Source: Armatimonadota bacterium (GTDB taxonomy: Bacteria; Armatimonadota; Fimbriimonadia; Fimbriimonadales; Fimbriimonadaceae). From it: 64,000 bases of DNA. Where the stretch lies: assembly GCA_016125185.1 (NCBI GenBank), contig WGMG01000011.1:1-64000 (forward strand), written 5' to 3'. The position numbers were made by a program, and so were the translations under genes. The notes below the pieces were generated by a model. The model was not told the origin of the DNA and ran no database searches. It was given only the letters and a program-made list of their open reading frames with translations. Shown here piece by piece: positions 26,988 to 36,522 of the stretch. The stretch's first letter is position 1. The number at the start of each line of letters is the position of its first letter.

Positions 26988-28937
26988 CTATTGACTGACG
27001 GTCCAGTTCAACTGATTCAGGTGGGCTTGCCAACCGGCGGCGGTGAGCGCCTTGTAGGTCACGAGGACCCGCATTTCACCAGTCGTCTGATTGACGAACC
27101 GCGATAGCTGGCCGGTTGCGCTGACGCTGACCGTTTGATCGGCGGTCGTAGCTCTTCGCGAGTCGACCTCCTCCCAAGCGTTGGTCAGGAAGTTGAACAT
27201 CGAAACCACCTGACCGGGGCCAAGATTGTTGACGTTAGCGACGAACGTGATTCCAAGTCCACTCGGGTTCAGGACCGGCGAAATGCCGTTGATCTGAATC
27301 ATGAACGGAGTGTCGCGGAGGTTGGTTCGGCTTGGGCCGATGTTGAGGTTCAGATAGTCGGAATCGGCGGCCGCGAGACTGGCTACGTTTCCGCTGGATA
27401 CGATTCCCTGCAGAACTTGGTAGGAGGTGGGGGCGACTTGTACCGTGCCGATGTTGATCGATCGACCAGCCGAGGCGATTCCGTTGCAGACGACCTCGAT
27501 GACGGATGGGCCCTTTTCGATATTGCTGGGAATGTCGAAGAAGGTCGACACGGGCAAGGAGCCGGTGGCGACGGCCATCGTGCTATGGTCGTGAGTCTTG
27601 CAGTAGCGGACGTGGCCGGTGGCGCTATTCGTGATTCTCACCAACGGGTAGTTCGAGTTGTTCGTCGAATCGTCTCCGTAGGCGCTGCCATTGGAGAGAC
27701 CGTTGAACTGAGTACCGCTGATGATATAGGTCTTGCCGGTCAACGCGCCGGAAGATGGGTAGGCGCTGATGGTCGGTCGCCAGGCGTCGTTTGGTACGTT
27801 GTTGGTCGGCGAGTAGATTTCGACGTCCTTCGAGAAGTCCGTGAACATCACTTGCCCGTTGGGCAAGATCAGGAAGTTCCCCACGTAGGACGGGTTGCCG
27901 CTGGAGTTCGGTACGTTCGCGACCTCTAACAGCGAAGTTCCATCCCACTCGTAGAAGTGGCTGGGCGAGTTGAAGACTCCCGGGCTGGTGTAGGCCAAGA
28001 TGTGGCCATTTGGCAACAGGACGGCGGGGCCGTCAGCGATGTCCAACTGACCGCCGACATTCGGAAAGTCGGGCGCGCTGACCCACGATCCAGGGTTGTT
28101 GGTGCCGGTCCCGGGGGTGTAGATGGCATTGTGTCCCGTTGCGCCAAAGGCGAAGACCTTCCCATCGGGCATGAGGACCATGGGGCCAAGCTCTTGGGAG
28201 GAGGAGTCCTCTAAGCGCTGGGGTGTATCACCCGCCGAAACCCAGGTGTCGAGCGACGGGATGTACTTTTCTGCATGGGGCGCGTTGATGGCGTCGCAGG
28301 TCATGATGGTGCCATCGGGGAGGAGCACCCAGCCTTCCTCGTCGAATCGGTCCAGTTTGCCGGTTCCCGATAGGTTGGTCCACTGCAAGGTGCCAGGATC
28401 CAGGATTGACAATTGCTTGTCGAACGGATGGGCGAGGAGGAATCGGCCGTCGGGCATGACTTGGCACTGCGCGTCGCCGATCTGGCTCCAACCAGAGGGC
28501 GCAGCCAACGAGGTCCAGGTGTTCGTGGCCGGATTGTAGACCGAGCCTTTGTTCGTCCAAACGGCGCCTTGGTTTAGGTTGTATTCGCCGCCAATCACGA
28601 CGACACGGCCATCGGCCAGGACGGAAGAGGCGAAGTACAGGGGGCCATAGTCAGACGACATCGTGCCGATCGTCGACCAGGTTCCATCACGATAGGAACC
28701 AAGCGATGTTGGAGTGAGTTTGTACCAGGTGTTCGTCTGAGGACTGTGGCAAATGACGGTTCCGTCCGTCATGAGAATCGGCACGCCAACTGGACCCGGT
28801 GGGTTCGTGGAAGTACGTTGCCAACTTCCCGAATCGGGAGATTGAGGACGAGAATTAACCTTTCTTTGGGCATTGGCCGTGGTGACCAGGGAAAGCGCAC
28901 AACCCACACATGCCGCTGCAATGGAAAAGGAACGCAT
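26988..28937 (-). CDS. Secreted kelch-repeat protein, galactose oxidase-like
   Basis: A 649-residue exported protein. A signal peptide (MRSFSIAAACVGCALSLVTTANA) precedes a beta-propeller formed by about seven kelch-type repeats, each with a LPDG or MPDG turn and a W (for example VLADGRVVVIGGEYNL, QVMPDGRFLLAHP, VLMPDGKVFAFGAT), up to about residue 390. The C-terminal third resembles the Ig-like domain (DUF1929) that follows the propeller in galactose oxidases (TYIISGTQFNGLS, THDHSTMAVATGSLP). Copper ligands were not verified, so a structural or binding role is possible. TATAAT ends 5 nt before the ATG on its strand. Confidence 0.82.
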   Translation of the reverse strand: MRSFSIAAACVGCALSLVTTANAQRKVNSRPQSPDSGSWQRTSTNPPGPVGVPILMTDGTVICHSPQTNTWYKLTPTSLGSYRDGTWSTIGTMSSDYGPLYFASSVLADGRVVVIGGEYNLNQGAVWTNKGSVYNPATNTWTSLAAPSGWSQIGDAQCQVMPDGRFLLAHPFDKQLSILDPGTLQWTNLSGTGKLDRFDEEGWVLLPDGTIMTCDAINAPHAEKYIPSLDTWVSAGDTPQRLEDSSSQELGPMVLMPDGKVFAFGATGHNAIYTPGTGTNNPGSWVSAPDFPNVGGQLDIADGPAVLLPNGHILAYTSPGVFNSPSHFYEWDGTSLLEVANVPNSSGNPSYVGNFLILPNGQVMFTDFSKDVEIYSPTNNVPNDAWRPTISAYPSSGALTGKTYIISGTQFNGLSNGSAYGDDSTNNSNYPLVRITNSATGHVRYCKTHDHSTMAVATGSLPVSTFFDIPSNIEKGPSVIEVVCNGIASAGRSINIGTVQVAPTSYQVLQGIVSSGNVASLAAADSDYLNLNIGPSRTNLRDTPFMIQINGISPVLNPSGLGITFVANVNNLGPGQVVSMFNFLTNAWEEVDSRRATTADQTVSVSATGQLSRFVNQTTGEMRVLVTYKALTAAGWQAHLNQLNWTVSQ

Positions 28938-29022
28938 GGCGAATTATAAACTAGGCCCGATAGCCGAAGTGTTATGGGATGCGTATTACCGCAAGATTGC
29001 TAGGTTCTTTCTATTGGAATTC

Positions 29023-30288
29023 TTATCGTACGCGAAGGATGACTGGGTGGTCGGTCAGCGTCAACGTGAGGCTTTTGGCCCGTTCGATTTCCTTGGTTGG
29101 CTTGGTGCCGATGGTTGGGTCGTAGACGACGACCGAGCTTGCAGGCTTTTCGAGGTCGATTTCGATTGAGTCTTGGCCCGGAAATCGTTCGCTCCAAACG
29201 ATGAGATCGAAACTTCCGTCGGCCCGAGAGAGGAGTAGATCGTGGTTGGTTTTGGGTTGATTGGGGATCGAATAGCCCAGCGATTTTCCATATTTGCCGG
29301 TCGGGCTCTCTTGGTGGAGGATCGTGGTGAGATTGTGGAGGTATTCGCCAGCGGGTCGAATGGTGTAGTCCGGTCGGACGAGACCGAAGGCTTGATTGCC
29401 ACCTCCATCGACGCGGTCGCGGAGCAGATAGAGGGCGGTGTAGCTCCAGCCTCGCTTGAACTGGGATAGGTAGAGGTCGACGATCAGTTTGCCGTGGGTC
29501 ACTTCGTCGACTTGGCTGTCGATGGTGAGTCCGGTTTCGGTGGTGACCCTTGGGAGGGTTTGGAGATCATTTTCGGAATAGCCGGGAAAGTGCTTGGCCC
29601 AGGTGCGACCGAATTCGCCATAAAGGCCATCGATGGGGCAGTTGGGGCTGGGATCGGAAGTGTTCCATGCCTTGTTGTCGATCAGCTTTGGAGAGTTGGG
29701 GTGAAAGACGTAGTTGTGGACGTTGGCGAAGTCTGCGTATTGGGTTCCGGCGGGGAAGGTCGTATTTGCACCGCTCGGAATCTTGAGGAATTGGAGACCC
29801 GTATTGTCGAACTGGGCTCCGGCTTCGCTGGGGCTCCAGACGGGATATTTCTTCAGGAGCGGGTCAGCTTTGACAGCGGCGTAGAGGTCGCGCTGGAGTT
29901 CGGCGACGGGTCGCCAAGAGGTTTGTCCGCGTCCGCCGGTTGCGCCGTTGTAGGTGATCGGCCAATTGTTGGGTTCGTTGGGACCTTCGAAGGCGAGGAG
30001 CGCATCGGCTTTTGCGAGGTTGCGACCCTCGCGAAGGAGGCGTTTGAGGTCGGTGCCGCCACTGCCGAAGCCAAAACTGAATTTGGCTCCGGTTCGCTGG
30101 TGGAGTTCGAGGAGGTCAGTGATCGAGTCCATGCTTTCATAGCCGGAGCGGAACCAGCGGATGCCGATGTATTTGGCCAGGCGGGCGGTTTCGTCGAGCT
30201 TTTCGCCGCGGGCGCTGATGGCGGAGTTTGCGCCGATGCTATCCAGGAATTTCTCGACGGGGATTGCGGGGGTCGGCGGGAGCCACAT
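29023..30288 (-). CDS. Clan GH-A type glycosidase
   Basis: A 421-residue protein with a TIM-barrel glycosidase look. The acid/base Glu is expected in FEGPNEPNNWP (about residue 107) and the nucleophile in VTTETGLTI (about 240), the usual strand-4 and strand-7 spacing. The last 80 residues are beta-rich and probably form a small C-terminal domain. GH family cannot be fixed by eye (GH39, GH5 or related). No signal peptide is evident at the chosen ATG. TAAACT ends 6 nt before that ATG, which supports both the start and a leaderless mRNA. Confidence 0.75.
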   Translation of the reverse strand: MWLPPTPAIPVEKFLDSIGANSAISARGEKLDETARLAKYIGIRWFRSGYESMDSITDLLELHQRTGAKFSFGFGSGGTDLKRLLREGRNLAKADALLAFEGPNEPNNWPITYNGATGGRGQTSWRPVAELQRDLYAAVKADPLLKKYPVWSPSEAGAQFDNTGLQFLKIPSGANTTFPAGTQYADFANVHNYVFHPNSPKLIDNKAWNTSDPSPNCPIDGLYGEFGRTWAKHFPGYSENDLQTLPRVTTETGLTIDSQVDEVTHGKLIVDLYLSQFKRGWSYTALYLLRDRVDGGGNQAFGLVRPDYTIRPAGEYLHNLTTILHQESPTGKYGKSLGYSIPNQPKTNHDLLLSRADGSFDLIVWSERFPGQDSIEIDLEKPASSVVVYDPTIGTKPTKEIERAKSLTLTLTDHPVILRVR

Positions 30289-30547
30289 GGAGGTAGTTTA
30301 CAAGTTTAGGCTTCAGGATTGAGTGAGTTGGTGCTGGGGTAGCTGAGGGGCTGTTGTACAGCTGTCGTCTATCCCTCGGTTCGCTCGTTTCTCGCTCACC
30401 GATCCCTTCGCCAAGGGATAGCCTCGTTTTACGATGGCTTGCGGCTTGCGGCTTGCGGCTTGCGGCTTGCGGCTTGCGGCTTGCGGCTCGCGGCTTGCGG
30501 CTTGCGGCTTGCGGCTTGCGGCTCGCAAGAGCAGAGAGCAGAGAGTG
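30289..30547. repeat. Tandem array of a 7-bp unit (GCTTGCG), no gene
   Basis: From 30437 to 30527 the unit GCTTGCG is repeated about 13 times with a few single-base variants (GCTCGCG). Because 7 is not a multiple of 3, every plus-strand frame stays open, giving spurious ORFs. Just before it, at 30411-30430, lies a 20-bp string (CCAAGGGATAGCCTCGTTTT) also found at 301-320. GGCTTCAGGATT also occurs beside both sites. Confidence 0.85.
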
Positions 30548-32767
30548 TTACGAACCGCTCTTCAGGGGGCCACCGGGCATGTGGGATTGCAGGAATCCGA
30601 GGATCAGGTTGAACAGGTGTTCTACGGTGCCTTGGCCTTCGCTGATCTCGTGGGTTCGGTTCGGGTAGGACATCATGGTGAACTGCTTGCCCTCGGCTAC
30701 CAGGCGGTCGATCAGCCACTCCGTATTTTGGTAGTGACAGTTGTCGTCGCCGGTGCCGTGGATCACGAGGAGGTCGCCATGCAGGCCCTTCACGAAGTTG
30801 ACCGGGGAGTCGTTGAAGTACGCCTGCGGATGCTCTTTGGGCAGCCCAGAGTAGCGTTCCGTGTAGATCGTGTCGTAAAGCGAAATATCGGTCCCGGGGG
30901 CGACGGCGATGCCGAGCGACCAGATGTCGGGATACGAGAAAAGGGCTTGCAGGGTGTTGGTGCCGCCGGTGCTCCAACCCCACACACCGATCCGCTTGGA
31001 ATCCACGTACGGGAGGGCGGCCATCTGTCGCGCAGCGGCGGCTTGGTCCGCAGCGATGATGGGATTCATATTGAGATAGATCGATTTTCGCCAAGCCCGG
31101 CCTTTGAGCGCGGGGGTGCCACGGTTATCGAATGTGCAGACGATGTAGCCTTTCTGGGCGATCAGCCACCAAAGCATTTGCTGGACGCCGAGCCACTGGT
31201 CTTTCACCTGGACGCCGGCGGGTCCGCCGTAGACCTCAAAGAAAACGGGGTATTTCTTCGTCGCATCGAAGTTCGGGGGATAGACGACGATCGCGTCCAT
31301 TTTCCGCTGTCCATCGGCGGTGGAGAAGGTGCGGCGCTCGAGGGAGCCCTTGTCGATATTTTCGACCCTGAGGGTGAGGGCCTTGTTGGCGGTGATCACC
31401 CGAAGCGTGCGGTGCAGTGGGAATTCGACGAGGTCGCGTTGAGTGGGAACACCCAGACGAGAGTAGTCGTGAATGGCGAGAGCGCCGTCGGGCGAAATAT
31501 CGTAGCTGTTTGTCCCGTCCAGGTTGGCGGGAGTGAGCCGATAGGGTTCCTCATTATCCAGCGAAGTTTGATACAGGTAACGCTGGGCGGCAGCGCCGGG
31601 GGACGCATAGAAGAAGATGGCGTTGCCCGCGGTCTGGATACCGTCGGTATCAACGTCATATTCGCCCGGCGTGAGGTCGGAATCTTTGCCGTTGCGGTCC
31701 ACGGCATAGAGGTGCCTTTGACCGCTCCGTTCGCTCAGGGTCAGGAACTTCTGACCTTGGGCTACCCATGCCACGCCGGTTGGCGCGGTATCCATGATGT
31801 CCACCCAAGCGGGGTCTTTGTCGCTCCAGATGAGGTGTTCTTTGCCCGTTCGGGCGCTGACGAGGTAATAGTCGTCCTGATTCTGCCGACGGTTGAGAAA
31901 CTGGATCAGGAGTTCTTTTGAGTTTGCGGCCCAATCCATGCGGGCAAGGTAGCCGTTATCGGGAGTCGCCTTAGGATTCATCCACTTGACGCGCCCGCCG
32001 TAGGTCGAGACTACGCCGATGCGGGCTCGGGCGTTGGGTGTTCCCGCTTGAGGATAGGGAAACTTCTTGATCACCTGTGTCTTGTTGGACTGGTCAACGA
32101 GGGTGAACATGGCTTCAGGCGAGGTGTCGAGCTGCCAAAAGGCGATCTGCTTGCTGTCGGGGCTCCAACGCCACCCGTCGCGGAGGCCAAGCTCCTCTTC
32201 GTACACCCAGTCGAAAGTTCCATTGACGGTTTTTTCGGCTCCGTCATGGGTGATCGAGCGGATTCGCCCGGTTTGCAGGGAGCACACATAGATGTTGTTG
32301 TGGTACACGTATCCCGCTGATTTTCCGTCAGGCGAGATCTTGGCGAACATCAGTTCCGATTGGGCTTTGCTGGGGCCGAGGCGGCGGAGCTTGCGCGTCT
32401 TCAGGTCGAAGACGTAATAATCCCCCCTGGTATTGAGGCGCCAAACCTTTTTTGAATTTCCATAAAGGAGGACCTTGTCGTCGGTCATCGATGCGGTTTC
32501 GGGCTTAAAACCGTCGAGGTCTTCAGCCTTCACCAAGGTTTTGATTTCGCCCGATTCGGCGTCGATTTTAACCACCGCACCTTGTTGGATGGACAGCAAG
32601 GAGTGACTTCCGGGAAGCCAATGGCCGATGGGGCCGTCGGTAGCTGAACTGTACCGGCCGTCAAACAGACTTTCTATCGAGAGCTGTTCCTGCGCCGCCG
32701 CTAGGCGGCAAGCGAAAGCGACTATGAGGGCGCAAATGGCCCGTGGGCCGCGAACGGCTCGTCTCAT
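30548..32767 (-). CDS. S9-family dipeptidyl peptidase IV-like protein
   Basis: A 739-residue exported peptidase. A signal peptide with a basic start (MRRAVRGPRAICALIVAFAC) is followed by the eight-bladed DPP-IV N-terminal propeller (with HDGAEKTVNGTFDWVYEEE, containing the EE pair that holds the substrate N-terminus) and the C-terminal hydrolase domain. The nucleophile is Ser599 in GWSTGG; the Asp lies in HGTGDDNCHYQ and the His in PNRTHEI. It removes N-terminal dipeptides, often with Pro or Ala at position 2. Monocistronic, with TAGCAT ending 9 nt before the ATG. Confidence 0.92.
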   Translation of the reverse strand: MRRAVRGPRAICALIVAFACRLAAAQEQLSIESLFDGRYSSATDGPIGHWLPGSHSLLSIQQGAVVKIDAESGEIKTLVKAEDLDGFKPETASMTDDKVLLYGNSKKVWRLNTRGDYYVFDLKTRKLRRLGPSKAQSELMFAKISPDGKSAGYVYHNNIYVCSLQTGRIRSITHDGAEKTVNGTFDWVYEEELGLRDGWRWSPDSKQIAFWQLDTSPEAMFTLVDQSNKTQVIKKFPYPQAGTPNARARIGVVSTYGGRVKWMNPKATPDNGYLARMDWAANSKELLIQFLNRRQNQDDYYLVSARTGKEHLIWSDKDPAWVDIMDTAPTGVAWVAQGQKFLTLSERSGQRHLYAVDRNGKDSDLTPGEYDVDTDGIQTAGNAIFFYASPGAAAQRYLYQTSLDNEEPYRLTPANLDGTNSYDISPDGALAIHDYSRLGVPTQRDLVEFPLHRTLRVITANKALTLRVENIDKGSLERRTFSTADGQRKMDAIVVYPPNFDATKKYPVFFEVYGGPAGVQVKDQWLGVQQMLWWLIAQKGYIVCTFDNRGTPALKGRAWRKSIYLNMNPIIAADQAAAARQMAALPYVDSKRIGVWGWSTGGTNTLQALFSYPDIWSLGIAVAPGTDISLYDTIYTERYSGLPKEHPQAYFNDSPVNFVKGLHGDLLVIHGTGDDNCHYQNTEWLIDRLVAEGKQFTMMSYPNRTHEISEGQGTVEHLFNLILGFLQSHMPGGPLKSGS

Positions 32768-32898
32768 CTTTTCACCATGCTACCACCGCTTGACATCTTG
32801 TAGGGTGGATAGTATTCTCTTTTCGTTGCCTGTAGGGCGCGCCGACGCTTTTGTCGAAGGGGCTATGCCCGCCTACGAATCTATCCCGTAGTGCGCCT

Positions 32899-33528
32899 AT
32901 GTCAAATCTCGAAAACCTTCGGAAGCAAGCCAAGCAGATTCTGCGGTGGCATCGCGATGGCGAAACCACCGTGGCTCCGATCCTTCGGGCTCATCGGTCC
33001 GAATTCGAATCGCTTAGCGACCAGCAAATCCTCGATGCACCGTTTAAGTTAGCTGATGCTCAAGAAGTGGTTGCGCGGCGAGAAGGCTTCGAGTCATGGT
33101 CTGCACTGCTTCACGGACATGAAACCATGAAAGCACCCGAAAATAAAGCAACCCATTCACCCTTCTTGACAGCGGCTGAACCGCAGCTTTTTGTCACCGA
33201 CTTACCCGCCGCCCTGGAGTTCTATCAATCCGTCTTGGGATTCTCCGTTCGATTCTCCTACGGCGAGCCGCCTTTTTACGCTCAGGTGTTTCGCGATGCG
33301 GTGAGCCTAAACCTGCGATTGGTCCACGAGCCGGTGATGTTGGCGGAATTGGTCAAGTCAGAAGAGTTGTTGGCGGCGAGCATCACGGTCAAGAACGTGA
33401 AAGAGCTATTTCTTGAGTTCCACGAGGCAGGAGCGGAGTTTCATCAGTCCTTAGTAACCCAGCCGTGGGGCTCCCGAACCTTCATTGTGAAAGATCGGGA
33501 GGGGAACCTGCTCTTGTTTGCGGAATAG
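32899..33528 (+). CDS. Glyoxalase/VOC-family protein with helical N-terminal domain
   Basis: A 209-residue protein. The first 75 residues (NLRKQAKQILRWHRDG, then SLSDQQILDAPFKLADAQEVVARREGFESWSAL) are a helical domain often fused to glyoxalase-like domains or ankyrin proteins. The rest is a single VOC module (AEPQLFVTDLPAALEFYQSVLGFSV to WGSRTFIVKDREGNLLLFAE) of the bleomycin-resistance type. Such proteins bind metals or small ligands; the substrate is unknown. ATG 32899 fits the start of the helical domain; no strong promoter box is close. Confidence 0.82.
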   Translation: MSNLENLRKQAKQILRWHRDGETTVAPILRAHRSEFESLSDQQILDAPFKLADAQEVVARREGFESWSALLHGHETMKAPENKATHSPFLTAAEPQLFVTDLPAALEFYQSVLGFSVRFSYGEPPFYAQVFRDAVSLNLRLVHEPVMLAELVKSEELLAASITVKNVKELFLEFHEAGAEFHQSLVTQPWGSRTFIVKDREGNLLLFAE

Positions 33529-33533
33529 CGGTT

Positions 33534-34196
33534 TTAGCTCTTGCCCACGAGTTTGGCTTTGACTTCCGACCAGCCCGGCGCGTAGTCTGGCTTGATGGAC
33601 CACGCCTTGAGATCGCGAATGTCGATGGTGCCGCCCTGGGTTCCGCAGAACCCGAGACCGGCGGCACCCTTGGTCGCCGGTTCTTTCAGCGTCGGATGCG
33701 TGCCGTAGAGGGTCACGCCATCGACTTGCATCAACACTTCGTCGCCCTTCTGTTCGGCCACGACGTGGTACCAGTGGCCATCTTGGAAAGTGACTTTGTC
33801 GGTGGTGGCGAGCTTGGCCTTGCCGGAGTCGGCGTCGAGGGAGAGGCCGTCCTTTTGGAAGGAGAATCGTGCTTTGTGGTGGCCGTACTCGATGAACGGG
33901 GCGAGTTTGGTGAACGTGCCGCCGCTGAATCGGATGTCGAATTCGGCGCAAAAGTCTTGCGGAGTTGAGGGGATGGCCATACGCGGCTCTAAGCCTTTGT
34001 GATCTTTCCGACCGGCTTGGTATTCAGGCGTAGAGGGTTCGCCCGAAACGATGCCATTTGCGAGTGTCCAACGCGTTTTCTGCCTTGGCGACCAGACTTT
34101 GGCGGCAAGGTCGGTTTTGTCCGGTGCGGGCGATTGAAGGACTAGTTTGTCGGGGACGGTCATCAGCGGATTGGCGAACACGAAGAGCGTGAGCAT
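33534..34196 (-). CDS. Secreted LamG/DUF1080-like protein
   Basis: A 220-residue protein of mostly beta structure. Its core (FCAEFDIRFSGGTFTKLAPF, then DGHWYHVVAEQKGDEVLMQVDG and IDIRDLKAW) matches the concanavalin-like DUF1080/3-keto-glycoside hydrolase fold, widespread in Planctomycetes and Armatimonadota, where some members split 3-keto-sugars. A short hydrophobic N-terminus (MLTLFVFANPLMTV) could be a signal peptide. ATG 34196 is the preferred start; a GTG at 34253 would add 19 residues. Divergent from the XylR-like regulator of the arabinose cluster, and 3-keto chemistry would fit the oxidoreductases there. Confidence 0.65.
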   Translation of the reverse strand: MLTLFVFANPLMTVPDKLVLQSPAPDKTDLAAKVWSPRQKTRWTLANGIVSGEPSTPEYQAGRKDHKGLEPRMAIPSTPQDFCAEFDIRFSGGTFTKLAPFIEYGHHKARFSFQKDGLSLDADSGKAKLATTDKVTFQDGHWYHVVAEQKGDEVLMQVDGVTLYGTHPTLKEPATKGAAGLGFCGTQGGTIDIRDLKAWSIKPDYAPGWSEVKAKLVGKS

Positions 34197-34290
34197 CCTC
34201 GGCGTGAACGATGCGCGGTGGCGGTTGTTTGGCGGAGTGTCCAAAGGACCCACGATTTGTTACCAGTCTTCCTGACAAAATAATGTAGTT

Positions 34291-35439
34291 ATGCAACGAC
34301 CTCGGCCCAGGGTAGCGCTAATCGTTGAGACCTCGACGGCGTATGGCCGGAAGATTCTTGAGGGAATCTCGAAGTTCGTGAGCACGCACGAGCGGTGGTC
34401 GTTGTTCGTCGATGAGAGGGAGTTGAACGCACCGCCACCGGATTGGCTGTTGGACTGGGATGGGGATGGAATCATTTGTCGTTCCACGACCCCGGAACTC
34501 GCCCAGCAACTGCGGCGACGGAAGATTTCGGTTGTCGATCTGAACGATCGGTTTGGGAATTTGGGTTTGCCGCATGTGGAGTCGGACATGCGAGCGCTTG
34601 GCGTGTTAGCAGCCCAGCACTTGGTCGATTGTGGGTTCGGGCAAATCGCCTTTTGCGGCTACCGGGACGAGAAGTGGAGCGAGTCGCGACTGGAAGGACT
34701 GCGGTCGGTAGCTGCGCCTTGCGCGACGTTTGAGAGCCCTCTGCTCAACCTTCGCAAGGGCGATTGGGACCACGACCAAAGTGAACTTCGAGAGTGGGTT
34801 CGGAGCTTGCCAAAGCCGGTGGGAATCGTGGCTTGTAACGATGTGCGGGCCTTGCATGTGTTGGATGCGTGCGAGTCACTGGGGCTGATCGTGCCGGGTG
34901 AGGTTTCAGTCGTTGGGATCGATAATTCGGAGACGTTTTGCTCGCTTTGCAATCCGTCACTTTCGAGCGTGGTGCCGAACGCATCGGCGGTTGGGTATGA
35001 GGCGGCGGCGATGCTCGATATGATTCTGAGTGGGCATCGACCAAGGTCGGAATCGGTCTTGATTGCGCCGAAGGGGATAGTGGTTCGGCAATCGTCCGAT
35101 TCGGTCGCGGTTTCGGATCGGCTGGTGGCGGAGTCGCTTCGGTTCATCCGTGAGCACCTTCGGGAGAAAATCGACGTGGCTCATGTGGCAGCGTTCGCCA
35201 AAGTGTCTCGCTCCACTCTGGAACGGCGATTTTCGTCGGCGATTGGTCAGACGCCGCACGAGGCAATCGCTAGAGCTCGATTGGCCCGCGCTTTGAAGCT
35301 CTTGTCGGAGACGACTTGGCCGTTAAGCCGGGTGGCGGACGAAGTGGGGTATTCCCACGCCGAATACCTGATCACCGTCGTTGAAAAGGCGACGGGCCAA
35401 AGCCCGAGTACTTACCGAGTGACGAAAAATCGTAGTTGA
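34291..35439 (+). CDS. XylR-like regulator (LacI-type sensor plus AraC-type DNA-binding domain)
   Basis: A 382-residue regulator. The first 265 residues are a periplasmic-binding-protein-like sugar sensor (RVALIVETSTAYGRKILEGI, then VSVVGIDNSE and LSSVVPN), and the last 100 are two AraC helix-turn-helix motifs (IDVAHVAAFAKVSRSTLERRF and WPLSRVADEVGYSHAEYLITV). This order is that of E. coli XylR. It stands directly before the dehydrogenase, Gfo/Idh, GH51 and GH127 genes on the same strand, so it probably activates them in response to a pentose such as L-arabinose or xylose. TAATGT ends 4 nt before the ATG. Confidence 0.9.
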   Translation: MQRPRPRVALIVETSTAYGRKILEGISKFVSTHERWSLFVDERELNAPPPDWLLDWDGDGIICRSTTPELAQQLRRRKISVVDLNDRFGNLGLPHVESDMRALGVLAAQHLVDCGFGQIAFCGYRDEKWSESRLEGLRSVAAPCATFESPLLNLRKGDWDHDQSELREWVRSLPKPVGIVACNDVRALHVLDACESLGLIVPGEVSVVGIDNSETFCSLCNPSLSSVVPNASAVGYEAAAMLDMILSGHRPRSESVLIAPKGIVVRQSSDSVAVSDRLVAESLRFIREHLREKIDVAHVAAFAKVSRSTLERRFSSAIGQTPHEAIARARLARALKLLSETTWPLSRVADEVGYSHAEYLITVVEKATGQSPSTYRVTKNRS

Positions 35440-35493
35440 TTGGCGAAAAACCTCATTGCGCGTGGCCTACCTTTCGGAGGATAGTGACGTCAT

Positions 35494-36522
35494 ATGACGG
35501 CAATCCCTTCCGTGATGACGGTTCCGCACTTTGTGGGTGGCGGCAAGATTTCGACGACGGAAAAGCCGGTGCCCGAACCTGGGCCCGGCCAACTCTTGAT
35601 CAAAGTTCAGGCGAACGCGCTGTGCGGGTCGGAGCGCGGGCAGTTTTGGGACGGAACCGAAGTGACGCCCGGCCACGAGGCGGCAGGGACGGTGGTGGCG
35701 GTCGGACCGGGAACGACGACGCCGGTCGGGACGACGGGCGGAGTCTTCCTCATGGACTTTTGCGGCGAGTGCCGAAACTGCCTGGCGGGCTACACAAACC
35801 AATGCCTGGCGAAGCGAGGCGACATGGGATTCAATCGCGACGGCGGGTATGGAGTCTACGAACTGATCAACGGGAGCCTCTTCTTTCCCACGCCTGAGCT
35901 GTCGGCGACCGAAGCGACGCTACTGTTGGACGTGATGGGTACAGGTGGGCATTCGATCCGGCGGGCGAAGCGAGCCCACGACGACATTCGTTCCATTCTG
36001 ATTCCGGGGGCAGGACCGGTGGGATTGGGAATCTTGGCGATGGCCAAATTGATGCTGGGGCCCGACGTGCCGGTGGTGATCTCGGATGTGGTTCCGTATC
36101 GGCTCCAACTGGCCGAGCAACTCGGCGGACTTCCGGTTTTGAGTTCGGAAATGTCGCTGGCAGACGGCCTGAAGCGGCACGGCCTGAACGCGCCCGATGT
36201 GGTCATCGATGCGGCGGGTAAGGAGTCGGTTCGCGATGAGTGCATGGCGCTGTTGGCGCATCGGGGCGTGCTGGTAAGCGTGGCGCACGGCGGCGGATTG
36301 ACGATCAAAAGCCTGTACGGCGACTTCGTTTTTCGAGAGATGACGCTGATTGGAAGCGAGTACTTTGCTTACTGCGAACTTGCCGCGAACTACGACCTGC
36401 TGATGAAGAACCGAGCGATGATGAATTCGATCATCACGCATCGGTTTGGAGTCGGCGAGATCCAGGCGGCGTTCGACCTTTTCTGGGCCGGAAGCACGGG
36501 TAAGGTGGTCATCGAACAATGA
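35494..36522 (+). CDS. Zinc-dependent alcohol/polyol dehydrogenase (MDR family)
   Basis: A 342-residue medium-chain dehydrogenase. It has catalytic-zinc residues (NALCGSERG, PGHEAAG), the structural-zinc cluster Cx2Cx2Cx7C (CGECRNCLAGYTNQC), and a Rossmann motif (GAGPVGLGILAMAK). It would oxidise a sugar or polyol with NAD(P). Its stop overlaps the ATG of the next gene by 4 bp (ATGA). GATAGT ends 8 nt before the ATG. A 10-bp palindrome GTCATATGAC covers the start codon. Expected to act on a sugar released by the downstream hydrolases. Confidence 0.9.
   Translation: MTAIPSVMTVPHFVGGGKISTTEKPVPEPGPGQLLIKVQANALCGSERGQFWDGTEVTPGHEAAGTVVAVGPGTTTPVGTTGGVFLMDFCGECRNCLAGYTNQCLAKRGDMGFNRDGGYGVYELINGSLFFPTPELSATEATLLLDVMGTGGHSIRRAKRAHDDIRSILIPGAGPVGLGILAMAKLMLGPDVPVVISDVVPYRLQLAEQLGGLPVLSSEMSLADGLKRHGLNAPDVVIDAAGKESVRDECMALLAHRGVLVSVAHGGGLTIKSLYGDFVFREMTLIGSEYFAYCELAANYDLLMKNRAMMNSIITHRFGVGEIQAAFDLFWAGSTGKVVIEQ

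Noticed and set aside
30437-30527. CRISPR array
   Set aside because: The 7-bp unit has no spacers and no cas genes lie nearby; it is a simple tandem repeat.
30434-31921. 495-residue plus-strand open frame beginning in the tandem repeat
   Set aside because: It starts inside the 7-bp array and runs antisense to the DPP-IV gene.
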